From positions 1-6,356 of the forward strand of contig JAGLTZ010000138.1 in NCBI GenBank assembly GCA_023135015.1: a stretch of 6,356 bases of DNA, written 5' to 3'. Below, piece after piece: positions 1-5,757 of this stretch. Position numbers and translations under genes: made by a program. The stretch comes from Candidatus Latescibacterota bacterium (GTDB lineage: Bacteria; Blakebacterota; Blakebacteria; Blakebacterales; Blakebacteraceae). The notes below the pieces were generated by a model, which saw only the letters and a list, made by a program, of their open reading frames with translations, ran no database searches and was not told where the DNA came from. Every line of letters begins with the position of its first letter. The first letter of the stretch is position 1.

Positions 1-1185
1 TATGGTACCGCACAGGATGCCGGCGACTACGGCCAGCCCGAAGGTAAAGAGCACTACTGTGGGATCCATCCCGATCTCGCTGCCACGGGGAAGCTGATCT
101 GCTCCGAGCACCGTCAAGAGGTTAAGCCCCCATGTACCGACCAGAAGACCCAGGACGCCCCCGATAACTGCTAGCAGGACACTCTCAGTCAGCAGCTGGC
201 GAGCCATCCTGCCCTGCCCCGCCCCGACGGCGAAACGGGTGGCCAGCTCCTTCATCCTCCCGTTCGATCTGACAAGCAGCAGGTTCGCGATATTGACACA
301 TCCTATGAGCAGTACGAACAGCACCCCGCCCCAGAGCATCCAGAGCCTCGGTCTGATATCCCGTACCAAATCGTCACGGAGATAGAGCACTTCGGTAAAG
401 AAGCCTGTATCGATGATCAATTGCCGTAATTCTAGAGGGTAAATCTCCTCATTCGCCGTATTGAGAGCAACGAGCTGGCTCCTGGCCTGTTCCAGGGTCG
501 CACCCGGCTTGAGCCGAGCGATCATCTGATACTGATTGCTGTGGCGGGAATCATCCGATTTCTGATCGTCGGTAAAGGCCAGCGGCAGCCACAGCCTCGG
601 CTCGTCATCCAGGAACCGGAAGTCTTCGGGCATTATCCCCATAATAATATAGGTGGCGCTGTTAATACGCATCTCCTGCCCTATTACCGACTCATCGCCT
701 CCGTACAGTTCCCGCCACAGCCCGTAGCTGAGGATGACTTTCCGTTCACTGCCAAACTCGCCATCCTCTTCAATAAAGAGACGACCTTCCAGCGGCCGGG
801 CCTTCAGGAGAGTGAAGAATGAAGGGGTGACCTCCATGCCCATCTCGCGGAAGGGTGAGCCCGGTTCGCCAAGAGTGTATCCCCTCGATCCCTGGTGGAG
901 GGCCACCCCCTCAAACGCCTCGATCTTCTCCCTGCGATCGTAGTAGTCGGGAACCGCGGCACTCGCCCGCGGGATGTTGGCACCCGGATAGCTGTTGTAG
1001 ACAAGCACAACCCTGTTCGACTCTGGAAAAGGCAGAGGACTGAAGAGAATGGAATTGATGACGCTGAATATCGCTGTATTCGCACCTATACAGACAGCCA
1101 GAGTGAGAAGAGCCGTGATCGTGAAACCCTTCTCCTTCTTGAGCAGTTTGATGCCGAACTTCAGGTCGTAGAGCAGAGATTCCAT
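1..1185 (-). CDS. ADOP/MacB-like ABC transporter permease, N-terminal half (C-terminus outside window)
   Basis: An integral inner-membrane permease of the MacB/FtsX fold, of the type called ADOP (acidobacterial duplicated orphan permease). Translating the minus strand from the ATG at 1185 gives 395 residues without a stop, running off position 1. Residues 22-48 form the first membrane helix. Residues about 50-250 form the extracytoplasmic MacB_PCD-like domain. Further helices lie at about 281-304, 331-359 and 374-393. The signature NIANLLLVRS (298-307) followed by RFAVGAGQGRMARQLL (317-332) is typical of the FtsX part of these permeases. The opening MESLLYDLKFGIKLL also resembles ADOP N-termini, which supports this start although no clear Shine-Dalgarno precedes it and no other in-frame start lies nearby. 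Family members are usually about 800 residues with two such halves, so roughly half is missing here only because of the window edge. Such proteins lack an ATPase domain and depend on a separate one; the substrate cannot be inferred. Confidence 0.93.
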   Translation of the reverse strand, partial: MESLLYDLKFGIKLLKKEKGFTITALLTLAVCIGANTAIFSVINSILFSPLPFPESNRVVLVYNSYPGANIPRASAAVPDYYDRREKIEAFEGVALHQGSRGYTLGEPGSPFREMGMEVTPSFFTLLKARPLEGRLFIEEDGEFGSERKVILSYGLWRELYGGDESVIGQEMRINSATYIIMGIMPEDFRFLDDEPRLWLPLAFTDDQKSDDSRHSNQYQMIARLKPGATLEQARSQLVALNTANEEIYPLELRQLIIDTGFFTEVLYLRDDLVRDIRPRLWMLWGGVLFVLLIGCVNIANLLLVRSNGRMKELATRFAVGAGQGRMARQLLTESVLLAVIGGVLGLLVGTWGLNLLTVLGADQLPRGSEIGMDPTVVLFTFGLAVVAGILCGTI

Positions 1186-1238
1186 AGTACTGCAACCAGT
1201 TGAAAGTTGTCGGATATCGACCGGAACCGAGTAGGTTT

Positions 1239-1267
1239 TTCACAACGAAAACCGACATCGATACAAT
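1239..1267 (+). promoter_or_regulatory. Predicted sigma70-type promoter for the esterase/hslR transcript
   Basis: A -35 element TTCACA (1239-1244, five of six matches to TTGACA) and a -10 element TACAAT (1262-1267, five of six matches to TATAAT) are separated by exactly 17 bp. Transcription would begin near 1273-1275 and leave a leader of about 107 nt before the esterase ATG at 1381. It lies in the divergent intergenic region, where a rightward promoter is expected. I could not find an equally good leftward promoter for the permease. Confidence 0.55.
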
Positions 1268-1357
1268 ACGAGATTAATAAGCCACTTGTTAGGAACCAAT
1301 TCGTAAGACAGGGGCTGGCAACACGGCCCTGCCGTTGATACTTTAGTCTGCTGTAAA

Positions 1358-1373
1358 CCTTTTCCGGGAAAGG
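1358..1373 (+). promoter_or_regulatory. Near-perfect inverted repeat overlapping the esterase ribosome-binding site
   Basis: CCTTTTCCGGGAAAGG reads as a palindrome with one mismatched pair, which would be a G-U wobble in RNA. Its right arm contains the AAAGG that serves as the Shine-Dalgarno sequence, 7 nt before the ATG at 1381. It could be an operator or a weak translation-masking hairpin. As an RNA hairpin it would have little or no loop, so only the outer pairs could form. The match may be chance. Confidence 0.3.
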
Positions 1374-1380
1374 CGGTGTC

Positions 1381-2526
1381 ATGAAATCCCGCAGGCTGAT
1401 CAACAGAGCTCTTCCCTATGTCCTTATACTTCTATCTCTGGCAATCACCGGCCAGGCGTACGCCCAGCAGGACCGGCCGCTGGATTCGGAGAATATAAAG
1501 TACTTCCGCGTCAGGTCGGAGCTGCTGAGCGAATTCTGGGGGCGTGATGTGTTTATCGAGGCCGGTGTGGTACTGCCTCCCGGTCACGATATGTCGGAAA
1601 AACTCCCGATCTGTATCAATATACATGGATTCGGAGGCGGCTACCGGAATGCCTGGCGGACCGGCCCGCAGTACGTTGAGAACATACGCGACCTGGGTTA
1701 TCCCCGGATGATATATATCTATCCCCAGGGGCAGTTCGAATACGGTCACCATGAGTTCGCCGATTCCAAGCACAACGGTCCCTGGGGTGAAGCCTTCATC
1801 ACTGAGTTCATACCCGCTTTAGAAAACTGCTACGGCGCCTGGGGAAAGCCGGAAGGTCGTCTTCTCTGCGGTCATTCGAGCGGTGGATGGAGCAGCCTGT
1901 GGCTACAGGTCGCGTATCCCGACTTCTTCGGCGGAACATGGTCAACCGCACCGGACGCGGTCGACTTCAGGGATTTCACCGGCATCAACATCTACGGCTG
2001 GGACAACGCCTACTACGACCCGGACGGCAACGAGATCCAGCTGATACGCAGAAATGGGGAGTGGGTGTTATCCTTCAAGGATTTCACCCAGAGAGAATTC
2101 AGCCGAAGAGAATACGGCGGTCAGATAGCCAGCTTCTATGCTGTCTTCAGCCCCATCGGGCCGGATGGAAGGCCGATGCCATTGCTTGATCACGAAACGG
2201 GTGTAATCGACCACGATATCGCAAGAGCGTGGGAGAATTACGACATAACACTCATACTGAAACGCAACTGGGAGACGCTGGGACCAAAGCTGGAAGGAAA
2301 GCTCCACGTATACTGCGGAACATGGGATACCTTCAGGCTGGAAGGGGCTGTGATCCTGCTGAAGGAGGAGCTGGAAAAGCTGGGCAGCGATGCGGAAATC
2401 GTGCTGGTGGAGAGACGGGATCATGGTAGCCTGTTCAGGCCGTATGAGGAATTGTGGCCCGACGGGCTGTATCCGATGATCCACCGAGAGATGCTGGCCC
2501 AATTCAAAAAGGCAACCGGCAGGTAG
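1381..2526 (+). CDS. Secreted alpha/beta-hydrolase, putative serine esterase
   Basis: A 381-residue exported alpha/beta-hydrolase, probably acting on ester bonds in the periplasm or outside the cell. Residues 1-28 form a Sec signal peptide: basic start KSRR, hydrophobic core LPYVLILLSLAI, cleavage predicted after AYA at 28. HGFGGG (82-87) fits the oxyanion-hole loop. GHSSGG (164-169) is the nucleophile elbow with Ser166. YCGTWDTF (311-318) offers the acid Asp316, and RDHGS (346-350) the catalytic His348. About 150 residues separate nucleophile and acid, more than in a minimal hydrolase, so residues about 192-298 probably form a cap or lid; this stretch is rich in aromatic and acidic residues. 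The start is set by AAAGG 7 nt upstream and by the signal peptide. A TAG stop follows, then hslR 27 nt later in the same frame. The fold resembles esterase D and PHB-depolymerase-like enzymes; the substrate (acetylated polysaccharide, feruloyl or other ester) cannot be told from sequence. Confidence 0.88.
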   Translation: MKSRRLINRALPYVLILLSLAITGQAYAQQDRPLDSENIKYFRVRSELLSEFWGRDVFIEAGVVLPPGHDMSEKLPICINIHGFGGGYRNAWRTGPQYVENIRDLGYPRMIYIYPQGQFEYGHHEFADSKHNGPWGEAFITEFIPALENCYGAWGKPEGRLLCGHSSGGWSSLWLQVAYPDFFGGTWSTAPDAVDFRDFTGINIYGWDNAYYDPDGNEIQLIRRNGEWVLSFKDFTQREFSRREYGGQIASFYAVFSPIGPDGRPMPLLDHETGVIDHDIARAWENYDITLILKRNWETLGPKLEGKLHVYCGTWDTFRLEGAVILLKEELEKLGSDAEIVLVERRDHGSLFRPYEELWPDGLYPMIHREMLAQFKKATGR

Positions 2527-2553
2527 ATCCGGCCCAGAAAGGTTCCGGAAGCG

Positions 2554-2961
2554 GTGTCGGATGATGAAAGCACAGAGAGCGTGAGGCTGGATCGCTGGCT
2601 GTGGGCGGCGCGGATTTACAAAACACGGTCGCTGGCCGCCCGGGCCATAGACGGTGGGAAGGTCCATCTGAACGGCACACGGGTAAAACGCTCCAAACCC
2701 GTAAAACCGGGCGATGAGCTGGAGGTCACCAGGGGAATCTACGAATACCACCTGATCGTCAAAGCCCTTACAGAGAAACGGGGCCCTGCATCAGAGGCAT
2801 CCAGGCTCTACGAGGAAACACCTCAATCCCGGAAGGCCCGCGAAACATTAAGAGCCCAGTTGAAAGGTGTTCCGAAGCCCATATTCCGCGGCAAGGGTCG
2901 TCCGACGAAGAAGGAGCGCCGGCAGATCGACCGGCTCCGCGACCGTGAGGATCAATTCTGA
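2554..2961 (+). CDS. hslR: Ribosome-associated heat shock protein Hsp15 (S4 RNA-binding domain)
   Basis: A 135-residue cytoplasmic RNA-binding protein of the Hsp15 family. In E. coli, Hsp15 binds free 50S subunits carrying a nascent chain left by premature dissociation and helps recycle them. Residues 10-58 form the S4 domain, beginning RLDRWLWAARIYKTRSLA with GGKVHLNG at 34-41. The family motif RGPASEASRLYEET (76-89) and the basic tail GRPTKKERRQIDRLR (115-129) match the E. coli protein closely, as does the length (E. coli about 133). The start is GTG; no ATG lies in frame, and the reading frame is open back to the TAG of the esterase. A weak AAAGG lies about 11 nt upstream. The 27-nt gap suggests co-transcription with the esterase, or translational coupling, since no promoter or terminator is visible between them. 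The identification is firm; the operon link is inferred. Confidence 0.94.
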   Translation: MSDDESTESVRLDRWLWAARIYKTRSLAARAIDGGKVHLNGTRVKRSKPVKPGDELEVTRGIYEYHLIVKALTEKRGPASEASRLYEETPQSRKARETLRAQLKGVPKPIFRGKGRPTKKERRQIDRLRDREDQF

Positions 2962-2971
2962 ATGGTTTTCA

Positions 2972-2977
2972 TATAAT
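2972..2977 (+). promoter_or_regulatory. Possible -10 box upstream of the GH109-like gene
   Basis: A perfect TATAAT lies in the 96-bp gap between hslR and the GH109-like gene, 11 bp after the hslR stop. No good -35 hexamer sits 16-18 bp upstream (GATCAA at 16 bp is poor) and there is no TG extension. If used, it would give a leader of about 75 nt and let the GH109-like gene and the small lipoprotein gene be expressed apart from hslR. Confidence 0.35.
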
Positions 2978-3045
2978 GAGAGTGTGTGTATTCTTCGCGG
3001 ACGGTTCAAGCTCTCAAACATCGATCGAGATCAGAAGCAGACCAC

Positions 3046-3049
3046 GGAG
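3046..3049 (+). promoter_or_regulatory. Ribosome-binding site fixing the start of the GH109-like gene at 3058
   Basis: GGAG lies 8 nt before the ATG at 3058. The frame is also open from an upstream ATG at 2986, which would add 24 residues rich in Arg and Ser ahead of the Tat motif. That extension has no comparable ribosome-binding site and would bury the export signal, so 3058 is the better start. Confidence 0.75.
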
Positions 3050-3057
3050 TGTCACTC

Positions 3058-4413
3058 ATGCCTGAAGACTTCAATCGCCGAGATTTCCTCAAAACCACAG
3101 CTACCGCCGGCATCGGACTCTCAATCGGAGCCTCTGGTCTAAGCGGGTGCGCCGCCCAGTTGAAGTCGGTTCCGGTTCCCTTCACAGTCCCCCCCATCGA
3201 TACAGTCCGGATGGGCTTCGTAGGGCTGGGACACCAGGGTTCCAACCACGTCCGCAACTTCATGAATATCGAGGGCGTGAAGATTGTGGCTCTGTGCGAC
3301 ATCGTTCCGGAAAAGATCGACACGACTCAGGAGCGACTCGTGGAGGCCGGCCATCCGAAACCTACAGGCTACTCCAACGGCCACGAGGATTTCAGGCGGA
3401 TGATCGATGAGGAAGATCTCGATCTGGTTTTCACCGCCACGCCCTGGAAATGGCACGCACCGATCTGCGTCGCGGCGATGGAGAACGGCAAGCACGCCGC
3501 CACGGAGATCCCGATGGCGATCACCCTGGATGAGTGCTGGCAGTTGGTGGATGTATCGGAGAGGACGAATAGGCACTGTGTGGCCATGGAGAACTGCTGC
3601 TACGACCGCACCGAGTTGATGATCCTGAACATGGTCCGGAAAGGGCTGCTGGGAGAGCTGCTCCATGCCGAATGCGGATACCTCCACGACCTGCGCGGGC
3701 TCAAGCTCAGCCCCACCTTCTACGAGGAAGAGTGGCGGATCAAACACTCGATAGCGCGCGACGCCGACCTCTACCCCACACACGGTCTGGGACCGATCAC
3801 CCAGTGCATGAACATCAACCGGGGCAACCAGTTCGACTTCCTGGTCTCGATGAGCTGCAGCACACGCGGGCTCAACCTGTATGCAGCTGGCAAATTCGGG
3901 GCCGACCATCTGAAAGCTGTGCAGGAGTATGCGTTGGGCGATGTAGTCAATACCCTGATACAGACAAAGCTGGGCCAGACGATCCTGATCACGCACGACA
4001 CAAACACTCCGCGCCCATATAGCCGCAAGGTCCTTGTCCAGGGCACCAAGGGTCTTGTCCGCAAGTACCCGGAGCAGAAGATCTATATCGAAGGTGTCAG
4101 CAGCCGCTCCGACCAGTGGGAGGATCTCGCTGACTACTACGAGGAATGGGAGCACCCGCTGTGGAGTTCCATGCGGGAGCGGTCGAGGGGAGCGGGACAC
4201 GGCGGCATGGATTACATAGAAGACTTCAGGTTGATACAGTGCCTGCGGGAAGGAAAGCCCACAGACATGGACGTCTACGATGGCGCTTCCTGGAGTGCTG
4301 TGATCGACTTGAGCGAGCGTTCGATCGCCGGCCGCAGCCGCTCGATGGAATTCCCCGACTTCACCCGCGGCGCCTGGCAGGACAGAGAGCCGCTTGGGAT
4401 CATAGAAGGTTGA
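3058..4413 (+). CDS. Tat-exported GH109-like glycosidase (Gfo/Idh/MocA fold), probable lipoprotein
   Basis: A 451-residue NAD-dependent protein resembling family GH109, whose founder is a bacterial alpha-N-acetylgalactosaminidase. These enzymes cleave glycosidic bonds by transient oxidation and elimination using tightly bound NAD. The leader has a twin-arginine motif NRRDFLK (6-12), a hydrophobic stretch, then LSGC (28-31), a good lipobox that would make Cys31 the lipidated residue. The Rossmann motif GLGHQG is at 56-61, with LCD at 79-81 ending the next strand. The catalytic-domain features shared with GH109 are TEIPMA (149-154), ENCCYDR (178-184), LYPTHGLGPI (238-247), PRPYSRKVLVQGTKG (318-332), GHGGMDY (380-386) and PTDMDVYDGA (401-410). 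Tyr182, Tyr239 and His242 fit the family's active-site Tyr/Tyr-x-x-His set, and Glu150 may be the acidic partner. Export through Tat fits a protein that folds around its cofactor first. The small lipoprotein gene follows after 37 bp. A plain dehydrogenase or another sugar specificity remains possible. Confidence 0.87.
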   Translation: MPEDFNRRDFLKTTATAGIGLSIGASGLSGCAAQLKSVPVPFTVPPIDTVRMGFVGLGHQGSNHVRNFMNIEGVKIVALCDIVPEKIDTTQERLVEAGHPKPTGYSNGHEDFRRMIDEEDLDLVFTATPWKWHAPICVAAMENGKHAATEIPMAITLDECWQLVDVSERTNRHCVAMENCCYDRTELMILNMVRKGLLGELLHAECGYLHDLRGLKLSPTFYEEEWRIKHSIARDADLYPTHGLGPITQCMNINRGNQFDFLVSMSCSTRGLNLYAAGKFGADHLKAVQEYALGDVVNTLIQTKLGQTILITHDTNTPRPYSRKVLVQGTKGLVRKYPEQKIYIEGVSSRSDQWEDLADYYEEWEHPLWSSMRERSRGAGHGGMDYIEDFRLIQCLREGKPTDMDVYDGASWSAVIDLSERSIAGRSRSMEFPDFTRGAWQDREPLGIIEG

Positions 4414-4450
4414 CTTTTACCTTAAATTTTCGGATAGGAGCGTTTGCGGA

Positions 4451-4891
4451 ATGAACCAGCACAATTACATATCACACAGCCTCACCCGGTCAACAACCTT
4501 GATCGTTCTCTCTCTAATTCTAATTGCACCGGGATGCGCCGGTTCAGGCAAAGCGTCGGGAAGAACGTCGAGTCAACCTGTATTCGCCGGCATGTGGGAA
4601 GGCACCTTCGATGCAGGTGAGATGGCGGGCGGCATGAAGCTCGTCCTGAATTATGAGGACAAATCCTATTCCGGAATTCTTCAGGTGGACATGCAGGGTG
4701 AAATCGTTTCCGGACCTGTGTACAACTTTGAAAGTGAAGGCAACAGCTTCACCTTCGATGTCAACATCGAGGGTGCCGACGTCATCTTTGAGGGCTCAGT
4801 AGAAGGCGAGAAAATGACCGGGATGTTCGAAGTATTTATGGGTAGCGAGCTAGTAGCCGAAGGGACTTTCTACTTCACCAGGAAATTGTAG
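4451..4891 (+). CDS. Small beta-rich lipoprotein of unknown function
   Basis: A 146-residue hypothetical lipoprotein. The N-terminus has one Arg (13) and a hydrophobic core TTLIVLSLILIAPG ending at Cys29. The lipobox is APGC, weaker than the usual L-x-G/A-C, and the next residue, Ala, would not retain it in the inner membrane. After a Ser/Gly-rich linker (30-42), residues 46-146 alternate short beta-strand-like stretches with Gly turns (MWEGTFDAG, GGMKLVLNYED, YSGILQVDMQG, FEGSVEGEKMTGMFEV, AEGTFYFTRKL), as in a small beta-barrel or sandwich. Similar G-x-W-E-G-T modules occur next to hydrolases and in small secreted proteins of environmental bacteria, but I cannot name the family with certainty. 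AGGAG at 4436-4440 lies 10 nt before the ATG. The gene follows the GH109-like gene by 37 bp with no terminator visible, so the two are probably co-transcribed. A ligand-binding or enzyme-accessory role at the cell surface is only a guess. Confidence 0.8.
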   Translation: MNQHNYISHSLTRSTTLIVLSLILIAPGCAGSGKASGRTSSQPVFAGMWEGTFDAGEMAGGMKLVLNYEDKSYSGILQVDMQGEIVSGPVYNFESEGNSFTFDVNIEGADVIFEGSVEGEKMTGMFEVFMGSELVAEGTFYFTRKL

Positions 4892-4895
4892 CCGG

Positions 4896-5708
4896 TCATC
4901 TCCGTTCCAGGGGCAAGGTCAGGCAGCTAGGCCCCCCTGCCCCCTTCCTGAACTCGGATAGATTGATCGCATGCACAGTAACGCCTTCCTCCTCGAGCAC
5001 TCTAATCGTCTCGGCACTCTCGGCGGCGTTGGCGATGACTTCGTTTTCCCCTATACAGATCACGTTTCCGCTCGAAGGGTTGATGTATCGAATATCGACC
5101 GTGTCGAACCCGTCAAAGAAGCCATCCGGAAAGAGTTCGCGGCAGCACAGAACGCGTCGGGGCCCGATGGAGCTCATGATCCCGCCTATGTGCATAAAGT
5201 CATCCCCGACAGGCACTACCCTGACCTCATATCCCATATCACCCAGAACCGCCGATAGCTGCCCGACCCCCTCCTCATTCGTCCTGCACGAATGTCCCAC
5301 GAACGCGACCGGACCTGCCAGGATCACATCCCCTCCCTCGACGGTGCCCGGCTCAGTTATCTCCCCCACGCACCGCTCTCCCATTGATTCCAGGATCTGC
5401 GACATCCACTCTTCCTCACCGCGTCTGGTGGGCAATCCCATCCGTACCTTCACATAGCCTTCCGGAGTAACCAGGGAGACATCGCGAACAAAGGCGGAGT
5501 TGGGATGGCCACCCAATTCGGGCACATCGATTACCTCGCATCCGGCTTCTCTGAAAATCGACTTGAGCCCGTCGTGCTGCTCTCTCGTCAGGTTGGGATC
5601 GGCGATCTCGTTCATATTGTGCGCCACGATATCGTCGACATCGAAGTACTCCTTGTCCGGAGTGCAGACCACGACACGCCTCAATCTGTCTCCCTCATTC
5701 CTGATCAT
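4896..5708 (-). CDS. Guanidine-modifying hydrolase, dimethylargininase/arginine deiminase-like
   Basis: A 270-residue cytoplasmic enzyme of the amidinotransferase/guanidine-modifying superfamily, closest in length and layout to dimethylarginine dimethylaminohydrolase (about 254 residues in Pseudomonas), which converts methylated arginines to citrulline plus methylamines. NSAFVRD (70-76), TRRGEEE (94-100), GTVEGGD (121-127), SCRTNEEG (140-147), FMHIGG (171-176) and GGPSCLTL (258-265) occur in the family order. They place catalytic Cys262, His173, and the guanidine-binding acids Asp76 and Glu124; Arg95 and Arg142 fit the carboxylate-binding arginines. Unlike classical DDAH, which has PDSVFVED, this protein has PNSAFVRD, and FxRD is more typical of deiminases, so the true substrate may be another arginine or guanidino compound. 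The start is the ATG at 5708 with GGGAG 7 nt upstream. It lies 49 bp downstream of the phosphodiesterase gene on the same strand, and its stop is only 4 bp from that of the convergent lipoprotein gene. Confidence 0.87.
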   Translation of the reverse strand: MIRNEGDRLRRVVVCTPDKEYFDVDDIVAHNMNEIADPNLTREQHDGLKSIFREAGCEVIDVPELGGHPNSAFVRDVSLVTPEGYVKVRMGLPTRRGEEEWMSQILESMGERCVGEITEPGTVEGGDVILAGPVAFVGHSCRTNEEGVGQLSAVLGDMGYEVRVVPVGDDFMHIGGIMSSIGPRRVLCCRELFPDGFFDGFDTVDIRYINPSSGNVICIGENEVIANAAESAETIRVLEEEGVTVHAINLSEFRKGAGGPSCLTLPLERR

Positions 5709-5757
5709 CTAGTATCTCCCATGTGCAGTCCGAGTCGCTTTTACTTTTCCGGCCAGC

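Noticed and set aside
541..1258. Several short open frames on both strands at the left end
   Set aside because: All overlap the permease frame (1185 down to 1), which shows continuous MacB/FtsX-type sequence. They are shadows in other frames.
1335..1357. TTGATA followed by TGTAAA as a second esterase promoter
   Set aside because: The spacing is only 11 bp, too short for a sigma70 promoter, and the better pair lies at 1239-1267.
2068..2751. 227-codon minus-strand open frame across the esterase and hslR
   Set aside because: It overlaps two confidently identified genes and gives a Pro/Gln/Phe-rich translation with no domain pattern.
2986..3057. Upstream in-frame ATG extending the GH109-like protein by 24 residues
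   Set aside because: It lacks a good ribosome-binding site and would place an Arg/Ser-rich stretch before the Tat motif. The ATG at 3058 has GGAG 8 nt upstream.
3139..4200. 353-codon open frame on the minus strand, antisense to the GH109-like gene
   Set aside because: It lies wholly opposite a gene with clear family motifs, its translation shows no recognisable domain, and it has no promoter or ribosome-binding support. It is best explained by the codon use of the sense gene.
4963..5457. 164-codon plus-strand open frame opposite the guanidine hydrolase
   Set aside because: It is Ser/Thr/Pro-rich without domain signs and antisense to a gene whose catalytic motifs are all present.
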